From Tricholomella constricta (lineage: Eukaryota; Basidiomycota; Agaricomycetes; Agaricales; Lyophyllaceae): a stretch of 64,000 nt of DNA. The notes below the pieces were generated by a model. That model worked only from the letters and a program-made list of their open reading frames with translations. It was not told the origin of the DNA and ran no database searches. Position 1 is the stretch's first letter; every line of letters begins with the position of its first letter. Shown here piece by piece: positions 31,595 to 42,679 of this stretch. A program made the translations under genes and the position numbers. The stretch is taken from positions 620,001 to 684,000 of the forward strand of contig JAACJP010000020.1 of NCBI GenBank assembly GCA_013368375.1, in the 5' to 3' direction.

Positions 31595-32205
31595 GTGGAA
31601 CGTACGCCCCCGTTGTCTAGTCGTAATCGGTTCGCTCCACTGTCCGTAGAATATGCCAATACACCTATTATTGCTGCTATTCCTACGAGTGAACCGACCG
31701 ACAAAGACGTACAAAACCCCTCCGACCCGACGACACCAATCGCAGTCGCAAAGCCGATCGCTCCGTCGCGTCGTGGCCTACCCCGCTGGGAAAAGCGACT
31801 TCCTAGTCGCTTCATCGCCGCTGCCTCCCCCTGCCCCAGATCCCTGTGGCTCAACGTTGAACTGGAGACCACCGACACCCAGGTACCAAGGTGCTTAGTC
31901 GGCCATCCCCTGTTTACAACATAGACGGCACCCTCAACGAAGGCGGTTCGGTCTCTTGCATCGTAGAAGCTGTCTTGCGATACAATGGTCATACCGAACG
32001 AGCCGTCTTCGGGGTCACCCAGTTAGGCAAGCACGACATGATCCTCGGGTTCAACTGGCTTAAAAACCACAACCCCGAGATCGACTGGGAGACCAAAGAG
32101 GTGAAGATGAGTCGCTGTCCGACGCAGTGCGACACCTGCAAGGACAAGGTCAAAGCCGATCGGCGCGCACGTACCAGAGTGCGCGCAGCAATCCGCGCCT
32201 GTTGA
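31595..32205 (+). pseudogene. Inner chromovirus protease region, active site deleted
   Basis: The N-terminal flank reads up to SLWLNVELETTDTQ. The frame then passes into a stop at about 31922-31924, and the protease C-terminal half continues in another frame from PVYNIDGTLNEGGSV through GVTQLGKHDMILGFNWLKNH to KMSRCPTQCDTC. The segment that should hold the catalytic Asp-Ser/Thr-Gly and its surroundings, about 30 residues, is absent at the junction near 31882-31905. Without it the element cannot mature its own polyprotein. The region ends with a stop at 32203-32205. Confidence 0.8.
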
Positions 32206-32220
32206 GCTGACGGCATCCCG

Positions 32221-35200
32221 ATGACTGAGCCCGACCTACAAGCCCCGACCAACCCATACGTTGAGGACGACTCTGACGATGACGAGTTCCTCCCCTACAC
32301 TCCGATCCTGGAGGAACCCGACCCAGAGTCCGACGACTTTCTGGTGGAAACCTTCCTGAACGGCGATCGCCTCTTTGCGACCGCGATCCACCCGACTCCG
32401 ACCGCGGAACATATTCGGGCCAGCCAAACGACATCGCAGCGACTTGCGGAAGCGCACGCTGCTAACTCCGTGCCCAAAACGTTCCGTGACGCCGTACCCA
32501 CCCACCTCCACGACTTTGAAGACGTCTTCTCCAAAGTCGCGTTCGATGAGCTCCCAGAGCGCAAGCAATGGGATCATGCCATCGAACTGGAGCCGGGCGC
32601 GTCGCCGACCGGCACGAAGGTCTACCCGCTGTCACCGGCGGAACAGGTTGAACTCGACGTGTTCCTCAAAGAGAACCTCGAGACAGGTCGTATCCGACCG
32701 TCCAAGTCACCCATGGCATCGCCGGTCTTCTTCATCAAGAAGAAGGACGGGTCGCTCCGACTGGTACAGGACTATCGGACGCTCAATGCGCTCACAGTGA
32801 AGAACCGATACCCGCTGCCCCTCATTAGCGAACTGGTGAATAACCTTCGCGGCGCGCGGTACTTCACCAAGCTGGACGTCCGATGGGGGTACAACAACGT
32901 TCGGATCAAGGAAGGCGACGAGTGGAAGGCAGCGTTTCGGACGAACCGCGGTCTCTTCGAGCCGCTCGTCATGTTCTTTGGCCTCATGAACAGCCCCGCC
33001 ACATTTCAGACCATGATGAATGATATCTTCCACGATCTGATCGCCGAAGGTGTTGTTTGCGTGTACCTCGACGACATCTTGATTTATACCAAGACTCTAG
33101 AGGAACACCGTCGGGTCGCGCGACTAGTACTGGACCGACTCCGCGAACATCAGTTGTTCTGAAAGCCCGAGAAATGTGAATTCGAGCAGACCAAGATAGA
33201 GTATCTCGGACTGATCATCTCGCAAGGGCAAGCGGAGATGGACCCTGTTAAGGTCGCTGGGGTGTTGGAATGGCCGGCGCCGAAGAACAAGAAGGAAGTG
33301 CAAGCGTTCCTAGGCTTCACTAACTTCTACCGACGGTTCATCCAGGACTTCTCGCATCACGCCCGACCCCTGTTCGATCTGACGGGCAAGGACGTCGCCT
33401 GGCGATGGGGAGAGTCGGAGCAGTCAGCCTTTGGCCTTCTGAAGTCGGCGATCACATCGGGGCCCGTTCTCATGTTCCCCGACGACGACGGACCGTACCG
33501 CATCGAAGCCGATTTGTCTGACTTCGCAACGGGCGCGGTCCTGTCGCAAGAGTCGCCGTCCGATGGCAAATGGCACCCTGTCGCGTTCTACTCGAAGAGC
33601 TTGAACGCCATCGAGCGGAACTACGAGATCCATGACAAGGAGATGCTAGCAATCATCCGGTCTCTGGAGGAGTGGCGACACTTCGTAGAAGGTGCAAAGC
33701 ACAAGGTGGAGATCTGGACCGACCACAAGAATCTTGAGTACTTCCTCACCGCGAAGAAACTCAATCGACGTCAAGCCCGATGGTCGCTCTACCTCGCCAA
33801 CTTCGACTTCGCCCTCCACCACCGTCCTGGCCATAGCATGGGCAAGCCCGATGCGCTATCGCGTCGCTCCGACCACGGCGACAGAAGTGCTGACAACGCC
33901 GACATCGTACTGCTCAAACCTGAGTTCTTCGCGGTTCGCGCGACTGAAGGTCTTGTATTGGTCGGAGAAGAGGATGACGTGCTGAAGGCAATTCGCAAGG
34001 GCAACCGCGACGGCACACAGGAGGATGCGGTCGCGAAAGCGGCGCAGCTGGTCAAGGCATCCAAGATCGCCGGTCGCTCCCTTCGCTTTGGCGAGTGGGG
34101 AGAGGAAGGCGGTCTGCTCACGTTCCGTGGACGGATCTATGTCCCGAACGTTCCTGACCTCCGCCGACGCATTGTGGAGCACCACCACGACTCTAAGGTC
34201 GCCGGTCACCCAGGTCGCTGGAAGACATTAGAGCTGGTGTCGCGCAACTACTGGTGGCCCCAGATGTCGCGCTTTATCGGTTCTTACACCAGCACCTGCG
34301 ACATGTGCTTGCGCACGAAACCCCGCCGCCAACTCCCCGTCGGACAGCTGCAGCCGCTCCCCATTCCTGAAGGCCGATAGAATGTCGTGTCGGTCGACTT
34401 CATCACCGAACTCCCCGAGTCCAATGGCCACGATGCGATCATGAACGTCGTGGACTCGGTCGGAAAGCGCGCGCACTTCATCGCGTCGCACACGACTTGT
34501 TCGGCTTTGGGGGCTGCAAACCTTTACCGTCGCCATGTCTGGAAGCTCCACGGTCTCCCAGATGCCTTCGTCTCCGATCGAGGTCCACAGTTCGTCGCTG
34601 AGTTCACGCGCGAACTGTACCGACTCCTGGGTATCAAGCTGTCGGCTTCGACGGCATACCACCCGCAGACCGACGGACAGACCGAACGCGTCAACCAGGA
34701 GCTGGAACAGTTCTTGCGGGTCTTCTGCAACGAGCGTCAGAACGACTGGGAGGACCTTCTGCCTGACGCCGAATTCAGTTACAACAACCATGTACATTCG
34801 GCGACGCAACAGACCCCCTTCCTGCTTGACACTGGTCGGCATCCACGCATGGGCTTTGAGCCGCGCCGGGGCGCTTCCAAAAACGAGTCGGCCGACGAGT
34901 TCGTAGAGCGCATGAAGGAAGCACAGGAAGAAGCCAAGGCGGCGCTTTCAAAGGCCAAAGACGACATGGAGCGGTATTACAACCAGCGACACGCCCCAAC
35001 GCCCGACTACCAGCCTGGCGACAAGGTGTACTTGGACGCGACCGACATTTCCACGACCCGACCGTCTAAGAAACTGTCGCATCGCTACCTTGGCCCTTTT
35101 GTCGTGCAAAGGCGAGTCGGCCCGCTCGCATACCGCCTCCTGCTGCCTCAGTCCATGAAGCGCATCCACCCAGTCTTCCACGTCGTAAAGCTCATCCCCG

Positions 35201-35529
35201 CCGTCGCTGATCCGATTGAAGGTCGTCGGTCCGATCCCCCTGCTCCCCCCGACATAATCGACGATGAACCCCATTACGAAGTGGAAAAGATCCTCGACAG
35301 CCGCACCTTCCGCAAGAAACTACAGTACAAGGTCCTGTGGAAAGGCTATGGTTACGAAGAAGCTTCATGGGAACCTCGCGAAAATGTTGCCGCCCCCGAT
35401 CTGGTACGCAAGTTCCACCGCGACAACCCCGACGCTGCCCGCCACATTCGTGGCATGTTCACATTATCCCCGGCTGTCTTCGCCACCGTCACCCCGCACC
35501 GAGTCGTTGCGATTCAAAAGGGGGGGTGA
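32221..35529 (+). pseudogene. Inner chromovirus RT-RNase H-integrase-chromodomain with two stops
   Basis: ATG at 32221. Reverse transcriptase blocks are [40 protein letters not shown] and VYLDDILIYTKT (YLDD active site). RNase H includes YRIEADLSDFATGAVLSQ and EIHDKEMLAIIRSLEEWRHF. Integrase has the HHCC zinc region (HPGRWKTLELVSRNYWWP then CDMC) and the DDE core SVDFI, SDRGPQF, TDGQTERVNQELE. The C-terminus is a chromodomain (HYEVEKILDSRTF and LWKGYGYEEASWEPRENV), expected to direct integration to marked chromatin. A TGA at 33160-33162 and a TAG at 34378-34380 interrupt an otherwise continuous frame. Confidence 0.92.
35516..35529 (+). other. Polypurine tract of the inner chromovirus
   Basis: AAAAGGGGGGGTGA lies immediately before the 3' LTR and overlaps the end of pol. 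Its position and composition fit the plus-strand primer site for reverse transcription. Confidence 0.75.
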
Positions 35530-35919
35530 TGTTAGGGGAACACCCGTTCGTGCCCTCCTATGCTCATCGACTGCCCCCCGACACGTGTGATCGCTCCTGC
35601 CTGATCGCGATCCCGACCCTGATGCTCTGACTCCTGTCGTTTCCCTCCCTTCCCTGTTTAGGCCTGACACTGTTTTCCGATCACCCGACATCCCGACGAC
35701 GGTTACCATCAGACAGCATCCGGAACCGCTTGTTATTATCACATGTACAGTACACTCGTATATAGCCGGCCCCCTGGCATCTGGGAATCCTTTACACTAT
35801 TCTCTTTGGATTCCCCTTTGCCAGGTAAGCCTTACTTACCTTCGTTTGCTGTACATCAATATAACTTTGGATTCCCCTTTGCCAGTACGACTAAGCTCTG
35901 CTCTAAGGTCGCCCTAACA
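35530..35919 (+). repeat. 3' LTR of the inner chromovirus
   Basis: 390 bp, with five CpG-transition differences from the 5' LTR and no indels. It is followed by the GGAGC target duplication. Confidence 0.95.
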
Positions 35920-36768
35920 GGAGCTATGGACTACTTTCGGCTGCAACTCACGTACAACCCCCAACACCCAATGTTCACGAATTGGGAAGGATTCGTACAC
36001 GAATTAGGATCACGCTTCGGAATACCAAACTCGAGAGTGGAAGCCGAGAACAACATTTCGTGACTGAAAATGAAGGAATGGGAAAAGTTCACAGCCTTTA
36101 TCATCAAGTTCGAACAGGAAGCGTACGAAACAGGCTGGAATTGGGTAGCGCTACAGTTCACGCTTCGAAAAGCGCTCCCCCAATGAATCCTCAACGTACT
36201 GGCCATCGCACCAAGCCCCGAAACTTACGAAGGTTACCGAGATCTGGTCACTCAAATCGACCGGAGGTATTGGGAACATCGCATAGAAAACCCAGAGTCC
36301 TACAAACCCCTCTGGGCAAATAATGCGAACGCCTCCAACACCTCCGCACGACCTCCGACTGGACCTTCGACGGGAACCGCACACCGCACGACACCGGAAG
36401 TGACTCAGGGAAACAGGAACGCACGCTTGAACGCCGAAAGTCATGACCAGGACCCGGACACAGGTAAGGAAGGTAAGGCGCAGGATCAAGAAACCGCATG
36501 GGACGATGAAGAAGCCCTACAAGCCAACAATTTCGGTTTCAAGAAGTCAACACGTCCCTGGGTGAAGATCGATGAAGACGTAAAGCAACAACGGATTCGG
36601 GACAAGGCTTGCATCCTATGTGGTAACCTGGAGCACTGGATGCGCGACTGCCCGACAGCAAACACCATGCGTAGAGCGACCTACCTCATCGGCGACGACA
36701 TCTTCGAATTTCACCACAAGGCAGAAGAGGGAAACGCAGAGGCGATTCAGGACTTGCCCGGGCTCTGA
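35920..36768 (+). pseudogene. Outer Gypsy gag, C-terminal part
   Basis: Resumes the capsid after the insertion: MDYFRLQLTYNPQHPMFTNW, HELGSRFGIPNSRVEAENN, then FTAFIIKFEQEAYETGWNWV. It ends with a CCHC knuckle CILCGNLEHWMRDC and a stop at 36766-36768. Two TGA stops (36061-36063 and 36184-36186) lie in frame; both could come from CGA by CpG deamination. Confidence 0.82.
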
Positions 36769-38852
36769 ATCGCGACGATCTAAAACCGGACTTTAACTCG
36801 ACACTACGCGCAACGACATTATTGACAACGGACACCCGCACTGTAACACTCTCCTCCCACTTGTCCCTGGCATTCTTAATACACCTCACGCCAAATGGAG
36901 GAGGAGAAAAACCCGAAAATATGCTTATCGACAGCGGAGCTACCGACAACTTTATGGACTCCGACATGGCGACATCACGCGGGCTCCACCTTGAGGAGCT
37001 CAAACCCCCAATAAACCTTTGCCTATTTGATGGAGAACTCTCCGCATCGGGCAAAATCACACACTATACCACCAACGATGTCAAATTCAGTGACGGCACT
37101 ACGCAGAGGATAAGGTTCCTCCTTACAAAACTCCACGAGACAGCTGCGATAGCGTTGGGACTATCATGGTTGAAAGAGGTCAACCCCCGAATAAACTGGA
37201 AAGACCTCTGCATCACGCTACGAAGGGAGTCAAACGGCAAAATTGAAGGATCACTACCGGACCTCCGAAGGAAAAAGGAAGTCGCCCCAACGACAACAGG
37301 CACAGGAGATCAACGCTTACCCTCGCGGTCAGCTCGCTCCTTCACGATCGAAGTACAGTTAGAAGGATCCTCAACGCGACTACGGGCACTTATCGATAGT
37401 GGAGCGGCGGAAAATTTCATAGCACAATCCTCGTGTACGAAACCGGAACCTCTCGCCAGCCCCATGACCCTACAACTGTTCGACGGAAACCCCAGCGGAG
37501 GTGGAGCCATTTCACACCATAGTCCTGAAACAATCAAACTTGAGAACGGACTAGAGTATAAGGTCGACCTCCTCATAACACAGTTACACCCGGCCACGCC
37601 ACTAGTGCTCGGACTACCTTGGTTACGGAAAGCAAATCCGGACATCGACTGGCGAGAAATGTCCATGACCATGGAACAAGGAGCAGGACTAGCCGCGATA
37701 TCGCTTTCCCAGAAGACACAATGGGGAACCGTGACCCTTGAGGAGGAGGAAGACGTCGAAGCTCCGAAACCAGCCAACCCCCTTTCGGAAAAACAACCCC
37801 TCCTCAGGGACCTCCGGGACAACGACAACGATCAGAACGACACCTCCAACGACATCAGGAAGGAGGAAGACAACCGTCCAAACACCAACAAACCCCAAGA
37901 GGAAGTACCAACACCGACAACCCAGTCGCAAGAGGAGGTAACAGGACGGAAACGCACCCGAAAACCACCTCCACCGAACTACTTTCCTCCAAACGGTCCG
38001 AGGTCAAAATTCAAACCCCACCCCAAACGGAAATCCGCAACGTCCCCAACGACAGAAACACAGGAAGAAGAGGAAACCAACCCAGAAACGGAGGTCGAAG
38101 ACGAAACCGGAGAGGGAGAAGGGGATGTCGAAACACAAAACATCCGCCTGATCGGAGCGGCGCCATTCGCAAGCCTCATCAGAGACGGAGCTACAGCGTT
38201 CCAACTACACATCTCCCCCGCCAAACAGGAAGAACACCTCCACGCCAATAACACCTCCGACGACGAAACCAAGCAACCAAAGACAGAAAAGGAAATCTTT
38301 GAGGAAGTCGTACCTCCGGAGTACAGGGACTTCGAAGACGTATTCTCAGCGGGCGAAGCGAAAACCATCCCCCCACATAGACCTTACGATCACACAGTGG
38401 AACTCGATGAAAACACCACCCCTCCTTTCGGAAAGATATACAACATGTCCGAACTGGAGTTGAAAGCCTTGAAGGACTATATCGACGAGATGCTCGGAAA
38501 AGGGTTCATCCAACCTTCGAGCTCATCAGCGGGAGCTCCGGTACTGTTCGCAAAGAAGAAGGATGGATCACTCCGGTTATGCGTGGACTATAGAGGATTA
38601 AATCGGATCACCAAGAAGAACTGTTACCCCTTACCTCTGATCGGAGATCTCATAGACCGACTTCAAAAAGCGAAAGTATACTCGAAGATCGACCTCCGAG
38701 TGGGCTACAACAACGTACGCATAGCTCCGGGACACGAATGGAAGACAGCTTTCCGCACCCGCTATGGACTTTTTGAATACCTGGTAATGCCCTTCGGCAT
38801 GACAAACTCACCTGCGACATTCCAACATTTCATGAACAATATTTTCCATGAC

Positions 38853-39296
38853 TGTTAGGGCAACCCTTACAGTGGAGCGCTATCACACTGGCAAGGGGGA
38901 ATCCGAAGAGAATAGTGTAAAGGATTCCCAAATGCCAGGGGGCCGACTATATACGAGTGTAGGACGTGAGGGCCGGTCCTCCAGAGTGTACTGTACATGT
39001 AATAATAACGAATGGTGTGCGGCGCGTGTATGGACACGTTCCCGACGCTGTCCGATCCTCGTGGCCCAGGGTACGGGCACGAGGCGGGGCAGCCGACGTC
39101 GGGATGTCGGGTGGTCGGGATCGGCGTCGGGCGCGCGCGGGGAGTGAGGAGAAGCGACAGGAAGTGAGTAAGTATGTACACCGACGCTTGGGTCGGAGCG
39201 TTGGGTCGGGATCGTGATCGGTCGGTCGGGGGCGAACGCGTGAGTCGGGGAACGATCTGTGAGCGTCGGAGGGCGTGAGCGAGAGTTCCCCTGACA
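38853..39296 (-). repeat. Solo LTR, 444 bp, relative of the inner chromovirus LTR, inverted
   Basis: Flanked by the target duplication ATGAC (38848-38852 and 39297-39301). On the minus strand it runs TGTCAGGGGAAC to GCCCTAACA. Its 3' half is clearly related to the inner LTR, sharing ACATGTACAGTACACTC, CCCCCTGGCAT and GGGAATCCTTTACACTATTC. Its 5' half is diverged. It marks a former full element lost by LTR-LTR recombination. Confidence 0.9.
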
Positions 39297-39404
39297 ATGA
39301 CATGAACGACGTATTCGTAGTGATCTACCTCGACGACATTCTGGTTTTCTCGGAGACCATAGAGGAACATCACGGACATGTTCGGAAGGTCCTCGAAAGG
39401 CTCC

Positions 39405-39638
39405 TGTAACGACGGCGCGTTACAATACGTCTATATTGAGACGCGACCTGTTTGGCATTACCTTCTGGTAATGCACGACCATCTTTGTTATGCGTATATA
39501 AATGTCCTGTACAGTTTATGCTTAGATAATCCTTTGCACCTTCACCCTGTACACGTACTTAGCAGAATCCCACAGATTGGTCTAGCTTAACGTGTCTGGT
39601 GTCTCGCAAGGATCCCCCAACCCCGTACAACCGTTACA
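39405..39638 (+). repeat. Solo LTR, 234 bp, of a different family
   Basis: TGTAACGACGG to CCGTTACA, flanked by GCTCC (39400-39404 and 39639-39643). A TATATAAA core lies near 39495. Removing it restores the RT frame between ERL and RKHNLH. Short length and TGTAACG/CGTTACA ends resemble Copia LTRs more than the Gypsy LTRs of this window; orientation is inferred from the TATA core. Confidence 0.82.
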
Positions 39639-40576
39639 GCTCCGGAAACACAACCTTCATGCGAAACCCGAGAAATGCACCTTTCACACCATGGAGATCA
39701 AATATCTAGGCGTCATCGTATCCCCCGGCGGAGTAAAAATGGATCCAGGAAAAGTCGACGCGATCCGAAAGTGGCCTAGACCAATGAAGGTCAAGGAACT
39801 CCAATCATTCCTAGGCTTTGCAAATTTCTACCGGCGGTTTATCAACAATTACTCGGGCATAACGAAGAGGCTAAACAAACTCACGCAGAAGGACACAATC
39901 TGGAAATGGGATTCCGAATGCGAAGGAGTCTTCGAACTATTAAAGAAAGCATTCTCCTCCGCACCCATTCTACGACACTTCGATCCGCAGCTACCGGTGA
40001 TACTAGAGTGCGACGCTTCTGACTTTGCCATAGCAGGGATCATCTCCCAATTTGACGAGACATCGCAGGACTTACGTCCTGTCGCCTTCTACGCGAGAAC
40101 CATGATAGACGCGGAGCTCAACTATGACATCTACGATAAGGAGCTCCTAGCAATCGTGGAAGCATTCAAGCAATGGAGGGCCTACTTGGAGGGATCCCCC
40201 CACCGCATTCAAGTGTACTCCGACCACAACAATCTACAGTATTTCTCCACGACCAAACAACTTAGTCGCAGACAAGCTCAATGGTCGGAATGCCTGGCGA
40301 ACTTCGACTTCCAGATAAACTATCGACCCGGAAGACTGGGAGCGAAACCAGACGCCCTTACGCGAAGAGCGGACGTGTATCCAAAGAAGGGTTTCGAACA
40401 AGATCACAACTCCTTCAACAACCGCATCATCATACCCCCCGAACGATTGAACGCGGCCCTAATACTGAACGAGGAGCTCCTACTAAACAACGTCCGGAAC
40501 GCACCCCGAGACGATTTCTTCGAAAGGCATGCACCCAAACCCGGAGAAAACAGGGCAGGGCACTACAATGTAATGT

Positions 40577-41885
40577 GACCAACGCTCTAGTGGGCCTATA
40601 CAGTGTACCGTAGTTGACGCATCCAGCGGGTCCTCTGTGCTGTAGCGGTGATAGAGCTAGAAGGCCTGTAGGTGCTGTGCACAACAACAAAACAACTAAC
40701 AACTATGGGGGGCGAGAAATGTTAAAAGTTCCCAAACACGCGAGTGTGCAGGGCTTGTAAGGGTTGTTTGACGAAGGTAAGAGACGATCCGACTCGTAGC
40801 TAGTCGAACCGACAGCAACGCGACGGGGGCGATGGAATGCGACGTTCCCAAGTGGAACGGGTCGGCGACGCGACTTTAGGTGTCGGTCGTGCGACAACGA
40901 GACGAACGAGGTTAATACGGAGAACTCACGGGTTCGGGCGACGAGTACGAGGCGACAGAGACGGTAGTTACGAGGTTTACGACAGTGGCGACGGTTTATA
41001 CGATGAGGACGGTGCAGAGACGACAGAGATGACGGTTTCGAGCTATTCACTCTGAGTGTGAGGGAAAATACGGGCTGTAATTCACTGGGGGAGGTAGGTA
41101 GTACATGGGTATGTTTTTATACTATGCGACCGACTCGCCTCTCGCGAGCCGGTGAGGCAGGTGTTTTTACTGGTTTATTGTGAGAAGTGCCGCCAAGCTT
41201 GGTACCGCGCGACGCTTCTTTAGAGAGTGTGGCGCTCTTTGGCTCGGCAAAGGGGCTTTTGATCGGCTCGCGGTGTCGGGTCGGATGTATGATCGGTGGT
41301 GGATTTGCGATCGGTAGTGGCTCTTGGGTGCGGAACTCCGTGGTACGGCCGGATCCTCTCCGCGAATGGCTGGGCAAAGGTGTTTCCGATGATAATTTCA
41401 AATCGGGTTTGGTTGTCGCCGGGTTGAGACCTTGGCATACAAACGTGCGCGGTCGTTGACAGGTTATACGGCGTTCCGTGCTCCGTGTGCCCAGAGAGGA
41501 GAACTGGCGTTTCAAGTTACTCTGTTTCTTGATCGGTGCGTCGGTCGTTTGGTCGTATTGTCGGTCGGTCGGTCGCATTGTCGGTCGGTCGGTTCGGCGC
41601 TTTGGTCGCATCCGGGACCGTGTTCGTCGTGGCGCAGCGGTTGATGTCCGTATTATGGGCAGGTTCTGTGTACAGCGCGGGACGGTGCTCATCAGCGGAC
41701 CTCTGTACAGTGTGTGGTTGTTAACGAAGTAGCGGACACAATACACTGTATTGTGGTTTACTGCAGCAGCGGGCTCTCTATACCCACAGAGAGCCATGGG
41801 GCCTGTAGCCAAACCGTCTGGGTATATTGTACGGAATTCACAGCCAGATTCCGGGTCGGATAGTGCACGGAAACTCTGGCTGAAT
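40577..41885. other. Repeat-rich segment of unknown origin
   Basis: Begins where the outer pol is broken. It contains GTCG/GGTC-rich runs (41530-41610) and an inverted repeat GGCTCTCT/AGAGAGCC around 41769-41792. No coding domain or clean LTR boundary is visible. It may be a further fragmentary retrotransposon. Confidence 0.4.
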
Positions 41886-41887
41886 GT

Positions 41888-42672
41888 GCACGGAAACTAT
41901 GGCTGAATGTGCACGGAAACCACGTTCAAAACCCGGATTGAGTACAGAAACCACAGCAGCGGGTGCACGAAAATTCCGGCCAATATCTGGATCGGATTGT
42001 GCATGGGTAGCTCAGCAACAGTCCGGATCCGGATAGTGCAGGGGAAATGCATGGAAACTATTGCACGAGCAGTTCCGAAATCATGCCCGAAACCCGGATT
42101 GAGTACTGGACGGAAGCCACAGCAGCGGGTGCACGGAAATTCCGGCCGATATCCGGATCGGATTGTGGACGGGTAGCTCAGCAACAGTCCAGATCCGGAT
42201 AGTGCAGGGGAACTGCACGGAAACTGTTGCACGAGCAGTTCTGAAATCACGCCCGAAACCCGGATTGAGTGCTGCACGGAAAGGAAAGCAGCGGGTGCAC
42301 AGAAATTCCAGCCGATATCCGGACCGGATTGTGCACGGGTAGTACAGCAACAATCCGGATCCGGATAGTGCAGGGGAGCTGCACGGGAATGGCACGAGCA
42401 GTTCCGAAATCTCGCCCGAAACCCGGATTGAGTACTACACGGAAACTAGAGCAGCGGGTGCATGGAAAATCTGGCTGAAGTCCGGATCGGATAGTGCACG
42501 GATAGTACGGAAACAATCCGGATCAGGATAGTGCAGGGGAAGTTCCGAAAATCACGCCCGAAACCCGGATTGAGTACTGGACGGAAAGTAAAGCAGCGGG
42601 TGCATGGAAATTCTGACCAATACCCGGACCGGATTGTGCACGGGTAGCTCAGCAACAGTCCGGATTTTGCAG
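41888..42672. repeat. Degenerate satellite-like array, about 5 units of 142-166 bp
   Basis: The marker ACCCGGATTG recurs at 41931, 42092, 42258, 42421 and 42563. Each unit also has GCAGCGGGTGCA, a CCGGATCGGATTGTG-like block, GGGTAGCTCAGCAACAGTC and CAGTTCCGAAATC. Units differ by substitutions and short indels. The array lies between the truncated Gypsy debris and gene-free DNA. Confidence 0.85.
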
Positions 42673-42679
42673 TTACGGG

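Larger units (their letters stand above)
29823..35919 (+). mobile_element. Inner full-length Ty3/Gypsy chromovirus, 6,097 bp
   Basis: Complete element with two 390-bp LTRs (29823-30212 and 35530-35919) and a perfect target duplication GGAGC (29818-29822 and 35920-35924). The insertion splits the outer gag exactly between SYLKDGA and MDYFRLQL. Gene order is gag, protease, RT, RNase H, integrase, chromodomain. The LTRs differ at five positions, all CpG transitions. It is defective: the protease active-site segment is missing and pol carries two stops. Confidence 0.95.
27416..40576 (+). mobile_element. Outer Ty3/Gypsy element, truncated and nested
   Basis: The 5' LTR starts TGTCACGAACGTCC at 27416, inside the Copia remnant. 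gag and pol are readable in order across 27802-29822, 35920-38852, 39302-39404 and 39639-40576, interrupted by three later insertions each flanked by a 5-bp target duplication. The element ends abruptly at about 40576 after the RNase H region: integrase, chromodomain (if any) and 3' LTR are absent. In-frame stops in gag show that it is defective. It is older than the three insertions it hosts. Confidence 0.88.
36822..40576 (+). pseudogene. Outer Gypsy pol: two retropepsin motifs, RT and RNase H, interrupted by two solo LTRs
   Basis: Open from 36822 to 38852. Two retropepsin-like segments occur in tandem: [12 protein letters not shown] with the flap-side partner [10 protein letters not shown] (about residues 35-120), and [12 protein letters not shown] with [10 protein letters not shown] (about 185-270). 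A long acidic, proline-rich linker leads to the RT ([60 protein letters not shown]). The RT is cut at 38852 by a solo LTR, resumes 39302-39404 with [20 protein letters not shown] (YLDD), is cut again, and resumes 39639-40576 with KPEKCTFHTMEIKYLG and the RNase H core ECDASDFAIAGII. The reading ends at GHYNVM; integrase is missing. Confidence 0.88.
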
